Below are positions 1-7,032 of a stretch of DNA of 11,006 nucleotides, piece by piece. The stretch is from an uncultured Bacilli bacterium (lineage in GTDB: Bacteria; Bacillota_I; Bacilli_A; RFN20; CAG-449), in contig CANQDY010000033.1 of the NCBI GenBank assembly GCA_947593895.1, positions 1-11,006 of the forward strand, read 5' to 3'. The notes beneath the pieces are model-generated. The model saw only the letters and a list, made by a program, of their open reading frames with translations, made no database searches and was not told where the DNA came from. Each line of letters begins with the position of its first letter. Position 1 is the stretch's first letter. The translations under genes were made by a program, and so were the position numbers.

Positions 1-52
1 CACCGTAGTGGCGAAGGTATCCGTTTCGGACAGAATAGCGAGCTGCCGGGCT
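1..52 (+). rRNA. rrf: 5S ribosomal RNA, 3' portion (cut by window start)
   Basis: The first ~51 bases are richer in G+C than anything else in the window and encode no protein. They line up with the second half of bacterial 5S rRNA. A TCCG-TTT-CGGA hairpin (21-30) sits where many 5S genes have GGGG-TTT-CCCC. It is followed by CAGAATAGCGAG, comparable to the common GAGAGTAGG stretch, and then CTGCCGGGC (43-51), comparable to the usual 3' end CTGCCAGGC. A T-run follows at once, as expected when the terminal 5S helix lies at the end of an rRNA operon. The 5' strand of that helix should lie upstream, outside the window. The match is from memory of 5S sequences, so identity is likely but not proven, and the exact 3' end is uncertain by a few bases. 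Confidence 0.75.
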
Positions 53-66
53 TTTTTTTATTTTTG
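40..66 (+). terminator. T-tract terminator after the 5S rRNA
   Basis: Eight consecutive T (52-59), then A and five more T, directly follow the GC-rich 3' end of the presumed 5S rRNA. The local hairpin (GAGC/GCTT) is weak. The stem is more likely the terminal 5S helix, whose other strand is outside the window. It would end the rRNA operon and insulate the lipoprotein gene, which has its own promoter. Confidence 0.5.
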
Positions 67-67
67 G

Positions 68-106
68 TTTACTATTTTATTAATTTCATTTATACTTATA
101 TTGTAG
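68..106 (+). promoter_or_regulatory. Probable sigma-A promoter for the lipoprotein gene
   Basis: A -35-like TTTACT (68-73) lies 17 bases before a -10-like TATACT (91-96), the optimal spacing for a vegetative promoter. TATATT at 97-102 is an alternative -10. The 9-mer ATATTGTAG (98-106) follows and recurs at the other two promoters in this window. The leader would be only ~25 bases and carries the Shine-Dalgarno AGGAG at 111-115. Confidence 0.55.
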
Positions 107-126
107 ATTTAGGAGTTAAATTTTTT

Positions 127-2433
127 ATGAAAAACAAAAAAATAATGTTGCTATGTTTACCTTTATTATTAAGTTTATCCGCTTGTAATATGGAAAAAGA
201 CATTAGTTCAAGTTCTGATTCTAATATTGTAAAAAGTGATGAAACATCAACAAATAGCGAATCAACTTCTTATAGTACATCAGTTTCTAGTGATACATCT
301 ATAAGTAGCGAATCAACTTCTTATAGTACATCAGTTTCTAGTGATACATCTATAAGTAGCGAATCAACTTCTTATAGTACATCAGTTTCTAGTGATACAT
401 CTATAAGTAGTGAATCATCCACTTTAGAAACATCAAGTACCTCAAGTTCATCAGGTACTGAAGGTGTTATTAATTCATATAATCTAATTTTTGGTGAATA
501 TGATAATACATATGGCTTATCTCCAACCGAAATTACAGATGGTTTAGTACAAAATATCGATGGTATATCAATTGATAGCGTTAGTTCCGTATTTGGAGAG
601 GGAGAAGGCATTAGACTTGGTTCAAGTAAAAAAACAGGTTCAATAACTATAAGCCACAATGCAAATTGGATTATTAAGTCGATTGTTATTTCCGCAAAAG
701 CTTATAATAATGATAAAGATGTTGAAGTTGAAATTAAATTATCTAATGGAGAAACACAAACTAATATTGTTAACTCAATTAGAGATGAAGAGTACATATT
801 CAGTCAAAATTCACCAACTAGTTCATTTACTATTTCAACAAATGCTCAAAAAAAGAGAGTATATATTTATTCAATTACGATTAATTCTGTAAATGGACAG
901 GGCCAAGGTGAAGTAACTAAACCTAGTGATCCAATCGATGAAAATAAATTTAAGTACACTTCTTCATTGAATCCTACAAATAGTAAAGTACCAAGTAAAA
1001 AAATAAATTATGACGGATATTATCAACCTATTCCACATTCAACGTTGAATTTAAAGAATTTAGGAGAATGGAATAGCTGTACTTATCTTCCAAGTGAAGG
1101 TAAATCAAAGTTATTAGTGGTTCCTGTTGATTTTTCAAATTATCGTGCATCATCTAAACTTGAAGGTGGTGAAACAAAAAGTAGAGAATTAATATATGAT
1201 AATTTCTTTGGAAATAGTGAAGATACTGGTTGGGAATCAGTAAGAACTTATTATGAAAAATCTTCATATGGAGCTTTAACGATTGAAGGTGAAGTTACTC
1301 CTTGGTTTCATTCAACTTATACAACTACTTCTTTTGAAAAATTGTCTAAATCATATGATAGTAATTATGATCCAACTTGGACAATGCTTGAAAAAGTAAT
1401 AGATTGGGTCAAAAATACTTTGAAAATTGATTTAACAGAATATGATAATGATAAAGACGGATTTGTTGATGGAATATGGATGGTATATGCAAATCCATTT
1501 GATCAAGATGGAAATAGCGATGTATATTGGGCATATACTTATTGGGATTATGATAATTTAGAGAAAGGTAATATAAGTTCACCAGTAGGATATAATTATT
1601 GTTGGGCTTCATATGAATTTATGTTTGAGGGTGGTTATTCAAAACCAGATGCACATACATATATCCATGAAACTGGCCATTTATTAGGCTTAGATGATTA
1701 TTATAGCTATGATGAAACTGATACTCATGGTGAAGCTGGTGGTGTTGATATGATGGATTGTAATATTGCTGATCATAATGCATATTCTAAATATCTTCTT
1801 AATTGGGTAAGCCCTTATGTTGTTGATGGTACAAAAGACACGTTAACAATTAATTTAAAACCGTTTGAATCAACTGGTGAGTGCATTTTACTTAGAGATA
1901 ATACATTCAATAATAGTCCATATGATGAATATATTATGATCGAATATTACACACCGACAGGATTAAATGAAAAGGATTTAGTTGAATATTCTAATGGTTT
2001 AAGTAACTATTCAACAAGTGGTGTAAAAATTTATCATGTAGATTCAAGAGTATTGAGAGATGATTCAAAAAATATTTCCTATGTAGATAATATTAATCAA
2101 AGTGAATTTGAAAATTCAAATATTTATTATTATGTAGGAGCATCAAATACTGAATATATGTCTTATGATGTAAATGGTGAAAATAGCCCATATCGATTGA
2201 TCCATCTTATTGAAGCAACTAATAAATTGACTTTTGCAAATTCTAAAGAATATAGCATGAATTATGGAAATAATGATATTCTATTTGCAGAAAATGATAG
2301 TTTTGATATAGATACTTATCAAAAGTTCTTTAACAAAGCAACGAATTTAAACGATGGAACCAAATTACCATATGTTGTTACTATCGGTTCAATGAATAGT
2401 GAAGGAGTTAATATCACAATAAACAAATATTGA
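127..2433 (+). CDS. Secreted lipoprotein with M6-type (immune inhibitor A-like) metalloprotease domain
   Basis: A 768-aa surface protease. The chosen ATG at 127 lies 11 bases after AGGAG (111-115) and gives a clean lipoprotein signal: MKNKK, a hydrophobic core, and lipobox LSAC with Cys20 as the predicted lipidated residue. An in-frame ATG at 64 would add 21 residues before this signal and is less likely. Residues ~21-115 are a Ser/Thr-rich stalk with three identical 17-residue repeats (44-94). Residues ~120-280 look beta-rich with no motif I can name. The C-terminal half is the protease. An EF-hand-like DNDKDG near residue 440 is common in M6 enzymes. HETGHLLGLDD (514-524) is the HExxHxxGxxD zinc site, with H514, E515, H518 and possibly D524. 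GGVDMMD (538-544) resembles the segment after it in M6 proteases. It probably stays anchored to the outer membrane face and cleaves extracellular protein; the substrate is unknown. It is transcribed alone, between its own promoter and terminator. Confidence 0.85.
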   Translation: MKNKKIMLLCLPLLLSLSACNMEKDISSSSDSNIVKSDETSTNSESTSYSTSVSSDTSISSESTSYSTSVSSDTSISSESTSYSTSVSSDTSISSESSTLETSSTSSSSGTEGVINSYNLIFGEYDNTYGLSPTEITDGLVQNIDGISIDSVSSVFGEGEGIRLGSSKKTGSITISHNANWIIKSIVISAKAYNNDKDVEVEIKLSNGETQTNIVNSIRDEEYIFSQNSPTSSFTISTNAQKKRVYIYSITINSVNGQGQGEVTKPSDPIDENKFKYTSSLNPTNSKVPSKKINYDGYYQPIPHSTLNLKNLGEWNSCTYLPSEGKSKLLVVPVDFSNYRASSKLEGGETKSRELIYDNFFGNSEDTGWESVRTYYEKSSYGALTIEGEVTPWFHSTYTTTSFEKLSKSYDSNYDPTWTMLEKVIDWVKNTLKIDLTEYDNDKDGFVDGIWMVYANPFDQDGNSDVYWAYTYWDYDNLEKGNISSPVGYNYCWASYEFMFEGGYSKPDAHTYIHETGHLLGLDDYYSYDETDTHGEAGGVDMMDCNIADHNAYSKYLLNWVSPYVVDGTKDTLTINLKPFESTGECILLRDNTFNNSPYDEYIMIEYYTPTGLNEKDLVEYSNGLSNYSTSGVKIYHVDSRVLRDDSKNISYVDNINQSEFENSNIYYYVGASNTEYMSYDVNGENSPYRLIHLIEATNKLTFANSKEYSMNYGNNDILFAENDSFDIDTYQKFFNKATNLNDGTKLPYVVTIGSMNSEGVNITINKY
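256..408 (+). repeat. Three perfect 51-bp tandem repeats in the lipoprotein stalk
   Basis: Units at 256-306, 307-357 and 358-408 are identical base for base. Each starts AGCGAATCAACTTC and ends ACATCTATAAGT. A degenerate fourth start (AGTGAATCA) begins at 409. The 51-base period is 17 codons in frame, encoding SESTSYSTSVSSDTSIS, so copy number can change without breaking the reading frame. It codes for the Ser/Thr-rich spacer between the lipid anchor and the folded domains. Confidence 0.97.
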
Positions 2434-2451
2434 TAATAAAATAAATATTAT

Positions 2452-2478
2452 AGAAGCGAGTAATCGCTTCTTTTTTTT
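2452..2478 (+). terminator. Rho-independent terminator after the lipoprotein gene
   Basis: Stem GAAGCGA (2453-2459) pairs perfectly with TCGCTTC (2464-2470) around a GTAA (GNRA-type) tetraloop, followed by eight T (2471-2478). An extra A-T pair can extend the stem. It starts 18 bases after the lipoprotein stop and separates it from the downstream operon. Confidence 0.93.
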
Positions 2479-2491
2479 CTTGCTTTGTTTT

Positions 2492-2513
2492 TGATATAAT
2501 AATGATATTGTAG
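2492..2513 (+). promoter_or_regulatory. Extended -10 promoter for the galactokinase/glm/mur operon
   Basis: A perfect TATAAT (2495-2500) is preceded by TGA, giving an extended -10 (TGnTATAAT). I see no good -35; only T-rich sequence lies at the right distance, which an extended -10 can tolerate. The shared 9-mer ATATTGTAG (2505-2513) spans the expected transcription start. This is the only strong promoter seen before the seven-gene run. Confidence 0.6.
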
Positions 2514-2521
2514 GTGTATTT

Positions 2522-3742
2522 ATGATTGGTGAGAAAAGAAAAAGATTTAAAAGTAAAATTATGACTTTGGCAAGCTTTTTTCGTTCATATTATCATAATA
2601 ACCCAGAGTATTTATTTTCTTCTCCTGGAAGAATAGAAATACTTGGCAACCACACGGATCATAATCATGGAAAAGTAATAGTGAGTACGATAGATTTATG
2701 CATTTTAGCCTTAGTTAGAAAGACAAACAATCACTATTTAATATATAAAACAGATGGCTATAGAGAAATGAAAATTGACTTGAATGATCTTTCGGTCAAA
2801 TCAAATGAATTTAATAAATCAATAGGACTTATCAGGGGAATTCTTTTCTTTATTAAGCAAAATAATTACCAATTAGGAGGTCTTGAAATCATTACCACCA
2901 CAAATATTTTTAAAGGCGCTGGAGTTTCTAGTTCTGCTGCATTTGAACTTTTAATCGGTAAAATAATTTCTTATTGCTACAACTACAATCGAATTAGTAA
3001 ACTTCTTTTAGCAAAAATTGCTCAACAAGCTGAAATAGTTTATTTTAATAAAAAATGTGGATTATTAGATCAAATGGGAATTAGTTTTGGTGGAATAAAT
3101 TATATTGATTTTAAAAATTGTGAAAGACCATTAATTAAAAAGATGAATTTTCACTTAAAAAAATATGATATAATTCTGATTTACTGTCTTGATTCTCACT
3201 CACAACTAAACAAGCAATATAATTCGATAAGTGAAGATATGAAAAAACTTTCTGGAGAATTTAATAAATTATATCTTCGAGATGTTGATGAGAAAAGTTT
3301 TTATCGAATGAAAAATCGGTTAATTACAAAATATGGTCTAAATACATACTTGCGAGGTGAACACTTTTTTAAAGAAAATCTTCGTGTCGATGAGTTCTTA
3401 AATGCGATAAAAAATAATAATGAAGAAAAAATAATTTCATTGATTAATGAATCAGGAGAGTCAAGTTTCTATAATTTGAAGAATTGTTATATTAGTGATA
3501 TTAATGAGAATTTACCTCAAGGAATATTATTTAGCAAACATATTATTAAGGATGGCTCAGTGAAAGTTCACGGAGGTGGATTTGCTGGAACTATGATTGC
3601 GTTTGTCAATAAAAATGAAAGCAAAGAATATATTAATCAGATGCAATTAAAATTTGGAAAGAAGAATGTAAAAAAACTATCATTAACTATGTATGGAACA
3701 CGTTTCATTTGTAAGGTTAATGAAATATTAGGAGAAAGATAA
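2522..3742 (+). CDS. Galactokinase-family GHMP kinase (divergent)
   Basis: A 406-aa cytoplasmic sugar kinase of normal galactokinase length. All three GHMP motifs are visible. The N-terminal galactokinase signature is PGRIEILGNHTDHN (35-48). The ATP-binding loop is GAGVSSSAA (132-140). The C-terminal glycine-rich motif is VHGGGFAGT (349-357). CGLLDQ (179-184) matches the galactokinase CG(I/L)MDQ segment, with Asp183 as the presumed catalytic base. Classical GalK has GEHTDYN; here it reads GNHTDHN, a form I associate with a separate galactokinase-like branch in Bacillota. The expected reaction is ATP-dependent phosphorylation of a sugar at C1, probably galactose. No galT, galE or sugar transporter is adjacent, and the neighbours handle glucosamine phosphates, so another hexose or an amino sugar is possible. 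The start follows AGGTG (2512-2516). Its stop shares one base with the next ATG (TAATG). Family assignment is secure; substrate is not. Confidence 0.8.
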   Translation: MIGEKRKRFKSKIMTLASFFRSYYHNNPEYLFSSPGRIEILGNHTDHNHGKVIVSTIDLCILALVRKTNNHYLIYKTDGYREMKIDLNDLSVKSNEFNKSIGLIRGILFFIKQNNYQLGGLEIITTTNIFKGAGVSSSAAFELLIGKIISYCYNYNRISKLLLAKIAQQAEIVYFNKKCGLLDQMGISFGGINYIDFKNCERPLIKKMNFHLKKYDIILIYCLDSHSQLNKQYNSISEDMKKLSGEFNKLYLRDVDEKSFYRMKNRLITKYGLNTYLRGEHFFKENLRVDEFLNAIKNNNEEKIISLINESGESSFYNLKNCYISDINENLPQGILFSKHIIKDGSVKVHGGGFAGTMIAFVNKNESKEYINQMQLKFGKKNVKKLSLTMYGTRFICKVNEILGER

Positions 3743-4041
3743 TGAATCAGGAAGAGTTAAGTTTAAGTTTTATCAATGACATTAATAATAATGATTTTTC
3801 AAAGATTAATCGTTATTTTACCAAAGAGTCAACTAGCTATCTGATAAATGACAAAAAGGAATTGTTATATAAGGAAATGTTAGAAATTTTAAAAAAAATT
3901 GCTAGACCTTTAGATATAGTTCGAGTTTTAAAAAGTTCGGTTTGTATTAAATATGAAACAAAAAACTTAGAAGGTAAAGTAAATTTTTATTTTGATATAC
4001 AGAATCGAAGAATTAAACGCTTAGAATTAGAAATTATCTAA
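3742..4041 (+). CDS. Small hypothetical protein, possibly NTF2-like
   Basis: A 99-aa soluble protein with no signal peptide or membrane segment. I do not recognise it by name. It opens with a likely helix (FINDINNNDFSKINRYF, ~10-26), has a second charged helix (~38-54), and ends in alternating strands (VCIKYETKN, KVNFYFDIQ, IKRLELEI). This helix-then-sheet order, ending in 'FYFDIQNRRIKRLEL', resembles small NTF2/SnoaL-like domains, but that is pattern-level inference only. Its ATG overlaps the kinase stop by one base (TAATG), and GGAG (3731-3734) lies 7 bases before the start, inside the kinase gene. Translation is therefore probably coupled to the kinase. No catalytic residues can be named. 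Confidence 0.6.
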   Translation: MNQEELSLSFINDINNNDFSKINRYFTKESTSYLINDKKELLYKEMLEILKKIARPLDIVRVLKSSVCIKYETKNLEGKVNFYFDIQNRRIKRLELEII

Positions 4042-4057
4042 ACTTAGATTATTTTTT
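4036..4057 (+). terminator. Weak AT-rich hairpin with T-run before glmM (possible partial terminator)
   Basis: ATCTA (4036-4040) pairs with TAGAT (4045-4049) around AACT, followed by A and six T (4052-4057). The stem has five mostly A-T pairs and overlaps the upstream stop codon. It could at most reduce read-through into glmM. In AT-rich DNA this pattern is also likely by chance. I see no convincing promoter between it and glmM. Confidence 0.25.
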
Positions 4058-4092
4058 CATTTGTCTTCATATATTTTTTTAGGTGAAGATGA

Positions 4093-5322
4093 ATGAAATT
4101 TTTTTGTACTGATGGAATCAGAGGGAGAGCTATTGATTTAATATGCTCAAATATTGTTGTTAAACTTGGTCAAATTCTTGGTGAGAAATCTAAAAATGTT
4201 TTAATTGGATACGATACAAGAATTTCAAGTCCTCAAATTGTAAATTTACTAGTAAATGGGATTGTGACCAAGAGTTGCAATGTTGATATTGTAAATGTTG
4301 TTTCATCTCCAATGGTTAGTTTTTTTTTAATGAATTATAAATACGATTATGGATTTATGATAACAGCGAGCCACAATCCTTATTTTGATAATGGAATAAA
4401 GATTTTTAATTCTTCAGGAGAAAAGATTAATCCATTAGAAATAGATTATATTAAAGAAAAATTCAATCATGACATTCCTTTTTCTTTAGCGGATAAATTA
4501 GGTGGTTTAAAGTATTTAAATAAGAATGATGAATACTTGTCTTTTATTAATTCATTAATTGATTTTTCCAATCAGCATAAGATAGTTGTTGACTGTGCGA
4601 ATGGAAGTTTTTCATTTATTTCTGAAAAAATTAAATTAGATAATGTTACTTATATAAATAATCAGCCTAATGGAAAAAATATTAATGATCATGTTGGAGC
4701 GTGTTATCCAGAAATGCTCCAAAATTATGTAAAAAGTAATAATTTAGATTACGGATTTGCTTTTGATGGCGATGGTGATCGACTAATTATGGTTGACAAG
4801 AAACGAATTTATCAAGGTGATGATATTATGGTTAATTTAATCAACTATTTTCATTATGATAATGTTGTTTTCACAAAAATTGTTAATCAAGGATTAATTA
4901 ATTATTGTAAGAAAAATAATATTCGTCATCAAATATGTGACATAGGTGATAGCAATGTATTAAATGCAATGAAAATCGAAAACGCTGATTTTGGTGGCGA
5001 ACCATCTGGACACTTTATATATAAAGATCATTTGTATAGCGATGGTTTATTTTCACTAATTCGTGTTTTAAGAATCATAAATACTAGTAGATGGATTAGT
5101 TTTGATCGTTATGAAACTTTTTCCTATGACATATTACATTCTAGTGAATTATACCAAAAGAAAGATGAAATTGAAAATTTCATTATCACTTCTTTATCTC
5201 TTGATGATTTTTATCTTATCAGAGAAAGTGGAACGGAAGATAAGTTGCGTATTAACATTCAATCAATAGATAAAGATACAATTAATAAAATTAAGACATA
5301 TTTTGAGAGTCTGGAGAAATAA
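4093..5322 (+). CDS. glmM: Phosphoglucosamine mutase GlmM
   Basis: A 409-aa cytoplasmic enzyme that interconverts glucosamine-6-phosphate and glucosamine-1-phosphate, the second step toward UDP-GlcNAc. The start MKFFCTDGIRG matches the family opening (FGTDGVRG). The active-site phosphoserine loop is TASHNP (91-96), with Ser93 as the presumed phosphorylated residue. DGDGDR (225-230) is the Mg-binding loop. GEPSGH (302-307) is the sugar-binding loop. RESGTEDKLRI (377-387) is the C-terminal phosphate-binding loop, usually R-P-SGTEP. The TASHNP form and the glmS gene directly behind favour GlmM over other phosphohexomutases. It is about 40 residues shorter than typical GlmM (~445-450 aa), but all four active-site loops are present. 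The Shine-Dalgarno is AGGTGA (4081-4086). Only three bases separate it from glmS, so the pair is surely co-transcribed. Confidence 0.92.
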   Translation: MKFFCTDGIRGRAIDLICSNIVVKLGQILGEKSKNVLIGYDTRISSPQIVNLLVNGIVTKSCNVDIVNVVSSPMVSFFLMNYKYDYGFMITASHNPYFDNGIKIFNSSGEKINPLEIDYIKEKFNHDIPFSLADKLGGLKYLNKNDEYLSFINSLIDFSNQHKIVVDCANGSFSFISEKIKLDNVTYINNQPNGKNINDHVGACYPEMLQNYVKSNNLDYGFAFDGDGDRLIMVDKKRIYQGDDIMVNLINYFHYDNVVFTKIVNQGLINYCKKNNIRHQICDIGDSNVLNAMKIENADFGGEPSGHFIYKDHLYSDGLFSLIRVLRIINTSRWISFDRYETFSYDILHSSELYQKKDEIENFIITSLSLDDFYLIRESGTEDKLRINIQSIDKDTINKIKTYFESLEK

Positions 5323-5325
5323 ACA

Positions 5326-7032
5326 ATGTGTGGAATAATTGGAAGTGTTGGTATTTTAAATCATTACAAAAATGTTATAAATGGTCTTAAAAGATTAGAA
5401 TATCGAGGATATGATTCTTCAGGGGTGAGTTATTTAGTAAATCATGATATTAAGATGATTAAAGTTCCATTAATGGTTGAAAATCTAATTAAACAAGTTC
5501 GTCCATTTATTAGTGAGAATGCTATTGGTCATACTAGATGGGCAACTCATGGAAAAATTTCTAAAGAAAATACTCATCCTTTTATCTCTTTTCATGGATT
5601 ATTTTCTTTAGTTCACAACGGAACGATAGATAACTATCTAAATTTAAAAGAAGAATTGATAGAAAATGGCTATCAATTAGAAGGGGAAACTGATTCAGAG
5701 GTTGTAGTTAATTATTTAGAATATCTTTATTTAGAAAATTTTGATTTGTTAAAAAGTTTAAATCTATTAGATCAAAAGTTAAAAGGAAGTTATTCATTAG
5801 TAGTTATCTTTAGAGAGAATTCCAACCTTTATTTTTTAAAAAATCAAACTAGTTTATTAATATGTAAAGAAAAAAATGGCTATTTAATTAGCAGTGATCT
5901 TTATGCATTTAATAAATCAAAAATTAATTATTTTGAACTTCAAGATCATCAATATGGTTTCATTAATCAAAATGAGTGCTGTGTTTACTTAAATAATCAG
6001 GTTCAAAATGTGCTATTTTCGCAAATTACAATTGATATTGAACCTTTAGATCAAATAAATTGTTATTTAGAAAAAGAAATATTTGAATGCCCGAAAGTAT
6101 TAGAATATGAGATAAATCATTATATAAATAATAATCAAGTAATAATTGATGAAGAAATAATCGATAAATTAAAAAAAGCATCTAAAATAACTATAATTGG
6201 ATGTGGAACCAGTTACCATGCAGGACTAACATTCAAAAGATTTTCTCTTCATCCTAACATTGAAGTAAAACTTGCCAGCGAATTTATATATGAAAAAAAC
6301 ATATTTGATAATAATGAAGTATTTATTGTATTATCACAATCCGGAGAAACACTGGATATCATTCGCTCTTTAGATAAGGTAAACGATTATTTTACAATTG
6401 GAATTACTAATAATAAAGAATCACGCATTGCAAGGATGGTAAAAAAACATTTGGATATTATGGTTAAAAAGGAAATTTCTGTTGCATCGACAAAAGCGTA
6501 TTTTGGTGAAGTAGTTCTTTTATATTTATTAAATGCAAAAATAAATAATTCATCTTTAAATGATATACAAGAACTTCCTAAAAATTTAAATTTTGTATTA
6601 AATCAGAGTAGTAAAATTAAAGATATTGCAAAGAATGTCAGCAAATATTCATCACTATATTTTTTAGGTAAAGGAATCGACTATGATGCATGCAAAGAAT
6701 GTTCTTTAAAATTAAAAGAAATTACATATATTCATAGTGAAGCTATTCCTCTTGGCGAATTAAAACATGGACCTCTTGCTTTAATAAATGAAAAATTTCC
6801 TGTTATAATTATTCATTCTTTACCTGAATTTAATAAAGTAATTGATCTAGCAAAAAATGAAATTAAATCAAGAAAAGGGAATATATTTCAGTTTGAGTTA
6901 TTTAAAAACAATCAACTAGATTTTCTTTTGCAGGTTTTATTTGGTGACTTATTAAGTTTATATGTAGGTAGAATATTAAATGTTAATATCGATAAACCAA
7001 AGAATTTAGCTAAATCGGTCACAGTAGAATGA
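5326..7032 (+). CDS. glmS: Glutamine--fructose-6-phosphate aminotransferase (isomerizing) GlmS
   Basis: A 568-aa two-domain cytoplasmic enzyme making glucosamine-6-phosphate from fructose-6-phosphate and glutamine, the committed step to amino sugars. The N-terminal class II glutaminase is complete: Cys2 nucleophile after Met removal, GHTRWATHG (68-76), HNG (97-99) and ETDSE (121-125). The C-terminal half carries two SIS isomerase domains: GCGTSYHAG (~291-299), LSQSGET (~335-341), the VASTKAY segment, and SEAIPLGELKHGPLALI (~470-486). The C terminus NLAKSVTVE is the hallmark ending that carries the catalytic lysine. It is ~30-40 residues shorter than the usual ~600-610, with both domains intact. 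The start is fixed by the required Met-Cys and by GGAG (5313-5316) within the end of glmM. The three-base gap to glmM leaves no room for a glmS ribozyme. Its TGA overlaps the next ATG (ATGA). Confidence 0.96.
   Translation: MCGIIGSVGILNHYKNVINGLKRLEYRGYDSSGVSYLVNHDIKMIKVPLMVENLIKQVRPFISENAIGHTRWATHGKISKENTHPFISFHGLFSLVHNGTIDNYLNLKEELIENGYQLEGETDSEVVVNYLEYLYLENFDLLKSLNLLDQKLKGSYSLVVIFRENSNLYFLKNQTSLLICKEKNGYLISSDLYAFNKSKINYFELQDHQYGFINQNECCVYLNNQVQNVLFSQITIDIEPLDQINCYLEKEIFECPKVLEYEINHYINNNQVIIDEEIIDKLKKASKITIIGCGTSYHAGLTFKRFSLHPNIEVKLASEFIYEKNIFDNNEVFIVLSQSGETLDIIRSLDKVNDYFTIGITNNKESRIARMVKKHLDIMVKKEISVASTKAYFGEVVLLYLLNAKINNSSLNDIQELPKNLNFVLNQSSKIKDIAKNVSKYSSLYFLGKGIDYDACKECSLKLKEITYIHSEAIPLGELKHGPLALINEKFPVIIIHSLPEFNKVIDLAKNEIKSRKGNIFQFELFKNNQLDFLLQVLFGDLLSLYVGRILNVNIDKPKNLAKSVTVE

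Noticed and set aside
1..17. Resemblance of the first bases to a 16S rRNA segment (CACC-AGTGGCGAAGG)
   Set aside because: The similarity stops after ~15 bases. The hairpin, the CTGCCGGGC end and the T-tract fit 5S far better.
64..126. In-frame ATG at 64 as the lipoprotein start
   Set aside because: It would place 21 extra residues before a textbook lipoprotein signal, has no Shine-Dalgarno, and lies upstream of the proposed promoter. ATG 127 has AGGAG at 111-115.
256..408. CRISPR array
   Set aside because: The 51-bp units are directly abutting with no spacers and are in frame within a protein gene.
372..659. Open frame of 95 codons on the minus strand
   Set aside because: It is antisense to the lipoprotein, crosses its repeats, shows no recognisable motif and has no ribosome-binding site that I can support.
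659..892. Open frame of 77 codons on the plus strand, out of frame inside the lipoprotein
   Set aside because: Low-complexity Leu/Lys/Gln composition and complete overlap with a well-supported gene indicate a chance frame.
1409..1612. Open frame of 67 codons on the minus strand
   Set aside because: Antisense to the conserved protease domain, with a biased Tyr/Asn/His composition and no motif.
2431..2433. TGA as tryptophan (Mycoplasma code)
   Set aside because: TGA ends several genes exactly where the families end, for example glmS after NLAKSVTVE, and tryptophan is encoded by TGG.
4061..4080. Internal promoter before glmM (TATATT at 4070-4075)
   Set aside because: There is no -35 at usable spacing and no TGn extension. 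Such hexamers are common by chance in this AT-rich sequence.
5280..5325. glmS ribozyme upstream of glmS
   Set aside because: The upstream sequence is the coding end of glmM and the gap is three bases, so no ribozyme can fit.
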